A DNA stretch of 5,232 bases from Mesoaciditogaceae bacterium (GTDB taxonomy: Bacteria; Thermotogota; Thermotogae; Mesoaciditogales; Mesoaciditogaceae), in assembly GCA_015486145.1 (NCBI GenBank), contig WFSH01000216.1:1-5232 (forward strand), given 5' to 3'. The first letter of the stretch is position 1. Every line of letters starts with the position of its first letter. The position numbers and the translations under genes are program-made. Positions 1 through 4,313 of this stretch are shown here, piece after piece. Under the pieces are notes generated by a model. That model saw nothing but the letters and a program-made list of their open reading frames with translations. It did no database searches and had not been told where the DNA came from.

Positions 1-2
1 AC

Positions 3-215
3 ATAGAAGTTGAGCTGGGTGGTGTTGATTTTTACTCCGGGAAAAAGTTGAGCCCTTCAGAAGCAGAGGCCAAACAATGGATAGGTTCGATCGTAAATGA
101 CACTCAGCCATTGGTAAAGATGGAAGAGGCATACACCGTTAGCCGAATCATAGATGCCATCTATGATTCTGCAAAAACCGGGAAACAAATTAACCTTGAG
201 GAGACCTCGTTATGA
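3..215 (+). CDS. Gfo/Idh/MocA family oxidoreductase, C-terminal 70 residues (partial)
   Basis: The reading frame is open from the window edge and ends at TGA 213-215. It shows the typical C-terminal part of NAD(P)-dependent sugar/inositol dehydrogenases of the Gfo/Idh/MocA family: the 'SEAEAKQWIGSIVNDTQPLV' stretch, then a helix ending in 'EEAYTVSRIIDAIYDSAKTG' and a short 'KQINLEE' tail. The nucleotide-binding Rossmann half and the catalytic residues lie outside the window, so substrate cannot be judged. Its stop overlaps the ATG of the next gene (ATG 212-214 inside TTATGA), so the two were translated as a coupled pair. The partner was a sugar-phosphate isomerase, a common pairing in inositol or keto-sugar catabolism. 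Nothing in the visible part is damaged, unlike the genes just downstream. The family call is from remembered family features. Confidence 0.82.
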   Translation: MEVELGGVDFYSGKKLSPSEAEAKQWIGSIVNDTQPLVKMEEAYTVSRIIDAIYDSAKTGKQINLEETSL

Positions 216-518
216 TACCAATCGCTCTCCAGCTTTATACGCTTAGGGATCTAACTGCCAAAGACTTTATCGGTACTCTTAAAGAAGTTGCAGAGATCGG
301 ATACGATGGTGTGGAATTCGCAGGATATGGAAAAAACAAACAAAGACTTTACCGAGATAGGTAATGGAACAACGGACATAGATGGAATAGTTTCAGCTGC
401 AAAATCGGCGGAGACTAAATGGCTCATAGTTGAGCAGGACGAGTGTAAGAAAGATCCCATTGAAAGCGTAAAAATAAGCTTAAAAAATCTAAAAAAGATA
501 ACTCTCATGAAAGGATGA
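212..518 (+). pseudogene. Sugar-phosphate isomerase/epimerase (AP endonuclease 2-like TIM barrel), internally deleted remnant
   Basis: The first 40 codons from ATG 212 (MIPIALQLYTLRDL..., ending GVEFAGYG) are a classic N-terminus of sugar-phosphate isomerase/epimerases (xylose-isomerase-like TIM barrel). This frame then runs only 10 codons further to TAA. The C-terminus of the same family follows at once in another frame from about 324: 'DMEKTNKDFTEIGNG' and then 'WLIVEQDECKKDPIESVKIS', where the VEQDE block is a family hallmark. Family members are about 250-290 residues, so roughly 170 central residues are missing and the ends are joined out of frame. Both fragments share the nine bases GGATATGGA (323-331) at the join, as expected if deletion occurred between two short repeats. 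The stop (516-518) is just before the next remnant, so this was an operon. No active enzyme is expected. Confidence 0.85.
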
Positions 519-523
519 GAAAG

Positions 524-745
524 ATGAAATTAGGGTTCCTGACGGTGGCTTTTGAAAATCTTGAATTAAAAGAATTTTCAGACAAAATAGTACATACACA
601 CGCAAAAGATACCGAGATATTGTCAGAAGGTCTTTATGAAAATGGAATATACGGTTCGGTGTTTCAAGATGGGAAAAATGGTGGAGATATAGGGTACCAG
701 GCTTTGGGGAAATAGATTGGCAAACTTTTGTGTCTGTTCTTCTCG
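524..745 (+). pseudogene. Second sugar-phosphate isomerase/epimerase (IolE-like) remnant, deleted and frameshifted
   Basis: ATG 524 is preceded by GAAAGG at a good distance; the in-frame ATG at 515 is less likely. The start MKLGFLTVAFENLELKEF resembles the N-terminus of IolE-like isomerases. It is fused in frame to a near-C-terminal block, 'SDKIVHTHAKDTEIL', carrying the HAKDTE metal-ligand region, so the central barrel (around 180 residues by family length) is gone. Between about 650 and 678 the frame shifts by one base. The family's next block continues in the other frame as 'WWRYRVPGFGEIDW' (679-720) plus 'QTFVSVL'. The expected C-terminal 'SIEHEDP' motif is absent, and homology stops near 741, where unrelated IS-like DNA begins. 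Two adjacent genes of the same family decaying the same way points to loss of selection on the pathway. Confidence 0.8.
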
Positions 746-841
746 TATTAACTGGTCTCTAAAAAGCTTTTTCAGCAAAAAGGATATGTCATGACTTTTT
801 ACAAAAGAAACAATTTGCTACACAAAATTTGAGACAGACCC
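742..841 (-). mobile_element. Insertion-sequence end remnant (IS256/mutator-like terminal repeat suspected)
   Basis: Read on the minus strand from 841, the segment begins GGGTCTGTCTCAAATTTTGT and continues GTA, a sequence with the look of an IS256-type terminal inverted repeat. A 23-base relative (20 of 23 identical by eye) occurs in the opposite orientation at 4130-4152. The outer GGG edge is at 841, so the element body would lie to the left. Only about 100 bases remain before the sugar-isomerase remnant resumes near 741, so the element is almost wholly deleted. Minus-strand codons at 770-745 can be read as 'FRDQLIREE', possibly the start of a transposase, but this is too short to claim. No transposase and no target-site duplication can be seen. 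Bases 842-866 match nothing I recognise. Confidence 0.42.
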
Positions 842-866
842 AACAAAAACATCTTGGCTTTTTACA

Positions 867-1044
867 GCTTTCAAGCATTAAATGCTCCTTTTGTCAAAAA
901 ACGGGTACTATTTCAAGTGTTCAGGCTTTCACTTTTCCTCTTCTTCGAGTGTTCGCTTTTTCTAAGGTGCTTATCAAAAGTTCTTGCAAGAATTCTTTTG
1001 AAGAACACAACATAAAATAATTCAACTTTCAAGACCCCAATTTT
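867..1044. repeat. ~178-bp direct repeat, copy 1 (5' flank of a lost AlbA_2 gene)
   Basis: This segment matches 4302-4478 in the same orientation. My hand alignment finds about 13 substitutions and a one-base gap, with an uninterrupted identical core of nearly 60 bases (919-976). Read on the minus strand it holds a short basic reading frame ending in TGA (near 923-921), then a ribosome site AAAGGAG and an ATG at 878-876. In copy 2 that ATG starts an AlbA_2 gene, but here only the first four codons (MLES) match before homology ends. A nested inverted repeat lies at 980-1006 (GTTCTT...AAGAAC around the palindrome AAGAATTCTT). The + strand open frame through here (829-1020) has no ribosome site and looks non-genic. 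The spacer 1045-1117 is AT-rich, with no feature I can support. Confidence 0.88.
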
Positions 1045-1117
1045 TTCACTTAGTTGGCATTTACAGACAATTATTTTTTTCTCAAACAAAAAGAAACAAA
1101 AATATTCTACAATGAAT

Positions 1118-1144
1118 TATATCCCTCCCCCCTGGGTGGCTATA
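1118..1144. promoter_or_regulatory. GC-tract pseudo-palindrome, candidate CsoR/RcnR-family metal-sensor operator
   Basis: In otherwise AT-rich DNA about 70 bases before the metal operon sits a run of C's followed by G's (CCCTCCCCCCTGGGTGG, 1123-1139), framed by TATA on both sides. CsoR/RcnR/InrS repressors are known to bind G/C tracts flanked by AT-rich inverted ends, and copper-chaperone operons are frequent targets. The right-hand TATAAA (1141-1146) could be a -10 element, which would place the operator over the promoter. I see no convincing -35 box. Symmetry is imperfect and no regulator gene is in the window, so the call is inference from layout. Confidence 0.4.
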
Positions 1145-1176
1145 AACAATGAAGCTATCGTTGCAAAATGACTGAT

Positions 1177-1190
1177 TTGTTGTTCAACAA
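1177..1190. promoter_or_regulatory. Short inverted repeat just upstream of the metal operon
   Basis: TTGTTG-TT-CAACAA is a perfect 6+6 inverted repeat with a two-base centre, 25 bases before the ATG of the first gene. It lies in the presumed leader. It could be a second operator half-site pair or chance; the loop is too short for a stable RNA hairpin with all six pairs. Confidence 0.25.
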
Positions 1191-1214
1191 CGTTATGAAA
1201 GGAGATGTTGAAGT

Positions 1215-1417
1215 ATGAAATTGTACATTGAAGTGATGGCTTGCGAACACTGCAAAATGCGCGTTGAAAAAGCTTTGAAGAGTTTAAAGAGAGTCGAAAA
1301 ATGCTTTTGTTGATCTTGAAGAAAGGTACGACAGGATAAAGAACAAATATTCTTTGGCACGTTTAGATCGACAAAGCCGGTCATAAGCTTGTCAAAGTTG
1401 AAAAAAAGAGGAGATGA
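1215..1417 (+). pseudogene. HMA-domain copper chaperone-like protein (CopZ-type), frameshifted
   Basis: ATG 1215 follows AAAGGAG (1198-1204). The first 32 codons encode MKLYIEVMACEHCKMRVEKA and on, the start of a heavy-metal-associated (ferredoxin-like) domain with the metal-binding CxxC pair (C10, C13). This frame stops at 1311-1313. Dropping one A from the five-A run at 1297-1301 restores 'VENAFVDLEERYDRI', the second strand of an HMA domain. A further shift near 1363-1367 moves to a third frame that reads 'IDKAGHKLVKVEKKRR' and ends at TGA 1415-1417, as HMA proteins of about 67 residues do. CopZ-type proteins carry Cu(I) in the cytoplasm to exporters or sensors. As it stands only a truncated 32-residue peptide would be made. 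Its stop lies four bases before the next ATG, so it was the first gene of the operon. Sequencing error could explain the homopolymer shift, less easily the second one. Confidence 0.82.
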
Positions 1418-1421
1418 AAAT

Positions 1422-1814
1422 ATGAAATTCGTTGAAAAGAAATTGAAAACCACAAATTTCGAAAGTGCACAAAACAGGCTTAAAGCACTTGTGAAAGAGA
1501 ACAACTTTGCCATTTTGGCCGAGCACAACTTTGGGAAGATCTTGAAATCTAAGGGAAAAGATTTGAAAAAGAACGCCGTTGTCTTTGACATATGCAACGC
1601 TTCGAAAGCCCATGAAATTTTGAGCATATCTGTTATTGAGGGAATAAACTTACCGTGCAAAGTAGGACTGTTTGAAGAATCAGATGGATACCACATAGCT
1701 TACCTCGATCCCAAAACGATAGAAACGACAAACGAAAAATTGAGAACTAATTTTAACGAGATAAGCAATGTGCTTGAAAATATCTCATCAAAATTGACTG
1801 ATGATACCAAATAA
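1422..1814 (+). CDS. DUF302 domain protein
   Basis: The start is ATG 1422, eight bases after AGGAG (1409-1413); an upstream in-frame start at 1389 lies inside the HMA remnant and lacks a ribosome site. The product is 130 residues, without signal peptide or membrane helix, so probably cytoplasmic. DUF302 features are clear: 'FAILAEHNFGKILKSKGKDL' (29-48), 'VVFDICNASKAHEIL' (53-67, in place of the usual 'EICNP..A..aL') and 'GINLPCKVGLFEESDGYHIAYLDP' in outline (74-97) with the conserved PC (78-79). C58 and C79 are the only cysteines. The last 30 residues look helical and charged, and could be a coiled extension. DUF302 proteins often sit beside copper, thiol or sulfur genes; their biochemical role is not settled. 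Context suggests a cytoplasmic partner in metal or thiol handling. Confidence 0.85.
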   Translation: MKFVEKKLKTTNFESAQNRLKALVKENNFAILAEHNFGKILKSKGKDLKKNAVVFDICNASKAHEILSISVIEGINLPCKVGLFEESDGYHIAYLDPKTIETTNEKLRTNFNEISNVLENISSKLTDDTK

Positions 1815-1835
1815 AAAAGAGAGGATGTGGAGAAT

Positions 1836-2123
1836 ATGATGTGGTGGTATGGAGGTCCTGGTTTCTGGGGAGGCTGGGGTGGAGGTTGGCTCATGATGCT
1901 GATCGGTATAGGAGGCTTTTTCTTTGTTCTGTGGGGAATAATATTTTTAATCAAGTGGTTTATAAACGGGGCTTCGAGCCATGAATGGCATGAGCGGAGC
2001 TACCGCCGCTACGATTACGATAGAAATGACGCCATTACAACGTTAAAAATGAGGTACGCTCGTGGTGAAATAAACAAAGAAGAATACGAAAAGATTTTAA
2101 GAGATCTCAGAAGTGGCGTTTGA
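1836..2123 (+). CDS. Small membrane protein with C-terminal SHOCT domain
   Basis: Possible starts are GTG 1827, ATG 1836 and ATG 1839. GAGG (1821-1824) or GGAG (1829-1832) suits one of the ATGs, so the protein is 94-95 residues. It opens with an aromatic/glycine-rich stretch (WWYGGPGFWGGWGGGW, 3-18), followed by one strong membrane helix (about 19-43). A basic/acidic segment (48-63) leads to a SHOCT motif (65-91: 'AITTLKMRYARGEINKEEY'). SHOCT domains are short C-terminal helical modules, usually on small membrane proteins and thought to mediate oligomerisation; the function here is unknown. The gene lies 21 bases after DUF302 and 15 bases before the cupredoxin, which makes an interaction at the membrane plausible. 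A second SHOCT, similar in sequence, is encoded at 3418-3498. Confidence 0.85.
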   Translation: MMWWYGGPGFWGGWGGGWLMMLIGIGGFFFVLWGIIFLIKWFINGASSHEWHERSYRRYDYDRNDAITTLKMRYARGEINKEEYEKILRDLRSGV

Positions 2124-2138
2124 AGGAAGGTGGAGTTC

Positions 2139-2744
2139 ATGAAAAAAGGAACAATAAGTCTTTTAATAGCGGGAATGATTCTTTTGGGAATTGGCATAAG
2201 TGTCGCGGTTTTCGCATTTGGCTTTGGTGGATTTATGGGCGGGTTCTTTGGTGGTAATGTAATGACGATAAGTGCCTCCCAAGTATCGGCGTTGAGTACC
2301 GTCTCGGTTGCAACCAAAACGATTAAAATCGATAAAAGTGTCAACACGATATATTTTTACGCTAAAGACGTAACCATCCCAGTGATAGCGAGTCCTAAAG
2401 GTGGCCCGATGTATTCATTCGGCATCTATGGTTTGATCAATCCAAGAGTGGTTGTTCAAAGAAACGCCAAAGTCACAATAGAATTTGTGAATGGTGACAA
2501 CGATATGTACCACGGAATAGTCATAACATCCGGAGCGCCACCTTACTATTATATGGGGGCAATGATGTTTGACGGGATCGCATTTGTCGGCTCAGAGATC
2601 CGGCCATTGCCTCCCGAAAATAATGGAAAATTCTACATGGCATCTAACACATTTATTGCAAATAATGCTGGTGATTTTTACTACATTTGTCAAGTTCCAG
2701 GACACGCCGCGGATGGAATGTATGGAGAGTTTGTAGTGCGTTAA
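2139..2744 (+). CDS. Membrane-anchored rusticyanin-like cupredoxin (type-1 copper protein)
   Basis: ATG 2139 follows AAGGTGGAG; GTG 2130 falls within that ribosome site and is rejected. The 201-residue product has an N-terminal hydrophobic segment (about 6-27) followed by a glycine/phenylalanine-rich tract, with no lipobox or obvious cleavage site, so it is probably anchored facing outward. The C-terminal half is a cupredoxin fold. The four type-1 copper ligands are all present: H125 in 'NDMYHGIVIT', and C184, H189 and M194 in 'YYICQVPGHAADGMYG'. The C-x4-H-x4-M spacing and the wording closely match rusticyanin; sulfocyanin is the alternative. Such proteins carry single electrons at high potential outside the cytoplasm, or may bind copper. 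No oxidase or cytochrome is nearby, so a role in copper binding/oxidation or in metal tolerance fits the neighbours better than respiration; that is inference. Confidence 0.88.
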   Translation: MKKGTISLLIAGMILLGIGISVAVFAFGFGGFMGGFFGGNVMTISASQVSALSTVSVATKTIKIDKSVNTIYFYAKDVTIPVIASPKGGPMYSFGIYGLINPRVVVQRNAKVTIEFVNGDNDMYHGIVITSGAPPYYYMGAMMFDGIAFVGSEIRPLPPENNGKFYMASNTFIANNAGDFYYICQVPGHAADGMYGEFVVR

Positions 2745-2779
2745 ACTAGTAAACTTGGGTTATCGTGGAGGTGTGTTCG

Positions 2780-2959
2780 ATGGAACAGAAACAAGATTTG
2801 TTTGAGTGTGACATATGTGGACTACATTACAGACGTGAAATGCTTGCCAAGCAATGCCATGATTGGTGCGCGTCTCACAACGGAAGTTGTAACATCAGCA
2901 TAACTATACATTCTGTGGAAGCCGAATCGAGAACAAGACTGTTGATGAAAGGAGAGTAG
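2780..2959 (+). CDS. Small Cys/His-rich probable metal-binding protein (59 aa), function unknown
   Basis: ATG 2780 has an excellent ribosome site (GGAGGTG, 2767-2773, six bases away), better than the upstream in-frame GTG 2765. The protein is soluble and begins with a zinc-ribbon-like knuckle: C10-x2-C13 in 'FECDICGLHYR', with H16 nearby. A second cluster follows: C26, H27, C30, H33 and C37 ('QCHDWCASHNGSC'). The pattern resembles small uncharacterised proteins with a 'CxxCGxxY...AxxCxxWCxxHxxCN' layout that I recall only loosely, so I assign no family. Five cysteines in 59 residues next to a blue-copper gene and a YHS gene support metal or redox sensing, or metal storage. A second GAAAGGAG lies at its very end (2948-2955), with no start codon at usable distance. 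Confidence 0.8.
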   Translation: MEQKQDLFECDICGLHYRREMLAKQCHDWCASHNGSCNISITIHSVEAESRTRLLMKGE

Positions 2960-3027
2960 CACATAATCTGGAACATTTCGAAGGCAAAAAAATCACGAAC
3001 GTTAAATGATTGAAAGGAGTGTTCAAA

Positions 3028-3501
3028 ATGGAAAATACGCAAAAAAGTGATAATAAAGCTATGAATGTAAAATACAGAGATCCGGTATGCGGTATGTTGT
3101 TAGAGGCCCACGAAATTCAAGCCACAGTTGATTATGAGGAGAAAACTTACCATTTTTGTTCTCAAAATTGTGCGGAAAAATTTAAAGAAAACCCAAAGAA
3201 ATATGCCAAAAACAACCAAGATTCTCAATCTGAAACACACGGGCATGACATGTCAAAAAGCGGCATGATGAAAAGAGGAGGTAAAAACATGAAAAAGGGA
3301 ATGATGGGTATGGGCATGAGAAAAGGCGGATGTGGAGGCATGAGAAAGATGAAAGGTGGAAATATGGGAGGCATGTCAAGTGATCAAACAAGTTCCGGAT
3401 CCAAAACCAACGAAGCGCTTGAAATTCTCAAAAATAGATACGCCAAGGGTGAGATAACTCGTCAAGAGTACGAAGAAATAAAAAAAGAAATTCTTGATTG
3501 A
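3028..3501 (+). CDS. YHS domain - Met/Gly-rich linker - SHOCT domain fusion protein
   Basis: ATG 3028 follows AAAGGAG (3013-3019), rejecting TTG 3010. The 157-residue protein is soluble and has three parts. Residues 17-60 are a YHS (TRASH-like) domain: 'DPVCGM' (18-23), 'YEEKTYHFCSQNCAEKF' (36-52), with C21, C44 and C48 as likely metal ligands. Residues 71-116 begin HGHDM and carry 12 methionines among Gly and Lys, as in copper-binding Met-rich segments. Residues 129-156 are a SHOCT motif ('EALEILKNRYAKGEITRQEY') like the one in the membrane protein at 1836-2123. YHS domains occur in Cu/Ag ATPases and metal-handling proteins, so copper or silver capture in the cytoplasm is the best guess. The YHS part and the Met-SHOCT part may have been separate genes: see the internal start at 3289. 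Confidence 0.85.
   Translation: MENTQKSDNKAMNVKYRDPVCGMLLEAHEIQATVDYEEKTYHFCSQNCAEKFKENPKKYAKNNQDSQSETHGHDMSKSGMMKRGGKNMKKGMMGMGMRKGGCGGMRKMKGGNMGGMSSDQTSSGSKTNEALEILKNRYAKGEITRQEYEEIKKEILD
3275..3291 (+). promoter_or_regulatory. Internal Shine-Dalgarno and in-frame ATG inside the YHS-SHOCT gene
   Basis: GAGGAGGT (3275-3282) is followed after six bases by ATG 3289, in frame with the large gene (codon 88). It is as strong as any ribosome site in the window. Initiation here would give a 70-residue product to TGA 3499-3501: a Met/Gly/Lys-rich head (nine Met within 29 residues) plus the SHOCT domain, without the YHS domain. The bases also encode 'KRGGKNM', so the match might be forced by codon choice, but AGA-GGA-GGT is only one of many ways to write RGG. 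Either two proteins are made from one gene or this is the scar of a fusion of two adjacent genes. Confidence 0.6.
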
Positions 3502-3507
3502 TGAACG

Positions 3508-4119
3508 ATGAAAACACACACCAAATACGATATATTTTCAAGATTTTATGATTTAGTCGAGAAACACTTGGAGAAAAAGAGTTTTCCAAAATGGCGAAAG
3601 TTGGTTTGGGAAAAGGTACCGTTAAATTCTAAAGTATCAGAAGTTGGAGTGGGAACGGGCAAGAATATGCCATACTACCCTGGAAGTGTCGAAGTCGTAG
3701 GAATAGATTTTAGCCAGGGAATGTTGGAAAGGGCTATTTCACGATCTACAAAATATCCAGACAAGAAAATAAAACTGATGAAAATGGATGTAACTGATAT
3801 GAACTTTCCTCAAAACAATTTCGACTTTGTGATATCCACTTTTGTTTTTTGCACCGTTCCCGATCCAATCTCCGGGTTGAAAGAAGTGAATAGAGTTCTC
3901 AAACCGAAAGGTCGAGCCATTTTTCTTGAACACATGAGAAGTACCAAATGGCTTAACAATGTGCCACTTTATATGATGAATCCTATAATCAAAACACTCG
4001 TCGGAACCAGTGTAATAAGAAAGACAAAAGAAAATATCTTGGAAGCGGGATTTCACGTTGTGCAAGAGAAAAATCTTTTTTCAGACATAGTAAAATTGCT
4101 GATCTGTGAGAAAAATTAG
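3508..4119 (+). CDS. Class I SAM-dependent methyltransferase (UbiE/PmtA-like)
   Basis: ATG 3508 is six bases after the previous stop and has no clear ribosome site, so translation is probably coupled. The 203-residue protein is a full-length cytosolic Rossmann-fold methyltransferase. Motif I is 'EVGVGTG' (45-51), the ribose-binding acidic residue is D67 in 'VVGIDFSQGML', the adenine-contact region has D94, and motif IV and what follows are 'FDFVISTFVFCTVPDP' (105-120) and 'EVNRVLKPKGRAIFLEHMRS' (126-145). The wording 'CTVPDP...L.EV.RVLKP.G...FLEH' is typical of methyltransferases annotated as phosphatidylethanolamine N-methyltransferase-like or UbiE-like; the substrate cannot be read from sequence. 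There is no conserved cysteine set of the ArsM arsenite methyltransferase kind. Its place as last gene of a metal operon suggests modification of a thiol, metalloid or lipid, but this is only context. Confidence 0.85.
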   Translation: MKTHTKYDIFSRFYDLVEKHLEKKSFPKWRKLVWEKVPLNSKVSEVGVGTGKNMPYYPGSVEVVGIDFSQGMLERAISRSTKYPDKKIKLMKMDVTDMNFPQNNFDFVISTFVFCTVPDPISGLKEVNRVLKPKGRAIFLEHMRSTKWLNNVPLYMMNPIIKTLVGTSVIRKTKENILEAGFHVVQEKNLFSDIVKLLICEKN

Positions 4120-4129
4120 AAAGTGGGTC

Positions 4130-4152
4130 GGGTCCGTCACAAGTTTTGTGTA
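4130..4152 (+). mobile_element. Solo IS-like terminal repeat, inverted partner of 819-841
   Basis: The segment reads GGGTCCGTCACAAGTTTTGT and then GTA. It agrees at 20 of 23 positions by eye with the minus-strand reading of 841-819, and similarity ends at the same inner point. The outer GGG is ten bases after the methyltransferase stop, so the element body would lie to the right, but AlbA_2 coding sequence is there instead. The repeat overlaps the last codons and stop of the AlbA_2 stub. It looks like the only survivor of an element lost together with the 3' part of that gene. Confidence 0.45.
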
Positions 4153-4313
4153 TTTATGATTTCCCCCATCTTCTCAAATAGGCCTTTTCTCTCACCATCA
4201 TCCGACACACCAACAACAACGGTTCCACCATCGGTGTTGGCGAATGCACACAAGGCTTTTAGCGTGTGGTCTCCAAATTTCTCTTTGAAATCAAGCTTTT
4301 CGCTTTCAAGCAT
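4137..4313 (-). pseudogene. AlbA_2 (Schlafen/RecG-like) domain protein, N-terminal fragment of 58 codons
   Basis: On the minus strand ATG 4313-4311 follows AAAGG at good distance and opens a 58-codon frame to TGA 4139-4137. It reads MLESEKLDFKEKFGDHTLKA, then 'LCAFANTDGGTVVVGVSDDG' and 'ERKGLFEKMGEII'. 'ES..LdFKE', 'AFANTDGG' and 'GV.DDG' are the hallmarks of the AlbA_2 (divergent AAA-4) domain found in putative transcriptional regulators and helicase-like proteins. Those proteins are usually several hundred residues; even the domain alone is about twice this length. The sequence is cut off where the IS-like end starts, so it is a truncated, presumably dead gene. It is convergent with the methyltransferase gene. 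Confidence 0.75.

Noticed and set aside
980..1006. GTTCTT...AAGAAC inverted repeat as an intrinsic terminator
   Set aside because: It has no T tract directly after it on either strand and lies within the duplicated flank, so it is noted only as part of the repeat.
829..1020. + strand open frame of 63 codons in repeat copy 1, similar to one at 4317-4607
   Set aside because: No ribosome site in either copy, and similarity follows the DNA repeat. The minus-strand reading (AlbA_2 flank) explains the sequence better.
1193..1696. Long minus-strand open frame of 167 codons opposite the HMA and DUF302 genes
   Set aside because: Composition is Phe/Ser/Lys-rich, as expected from the antisense of AT-rich coding DNA, and the + strand genes have clear domains and ribosome sites.
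2948..3012. GAAAGGAG at the end of the Cys-rich gene, followed by an open stretch reading 'HNLEHFEGKKITNVK'
   Set aside because: No usable start codon follows (ATA at the expected place) and the peptide is too short to identify. It may be a remnant, but cannot be supported.
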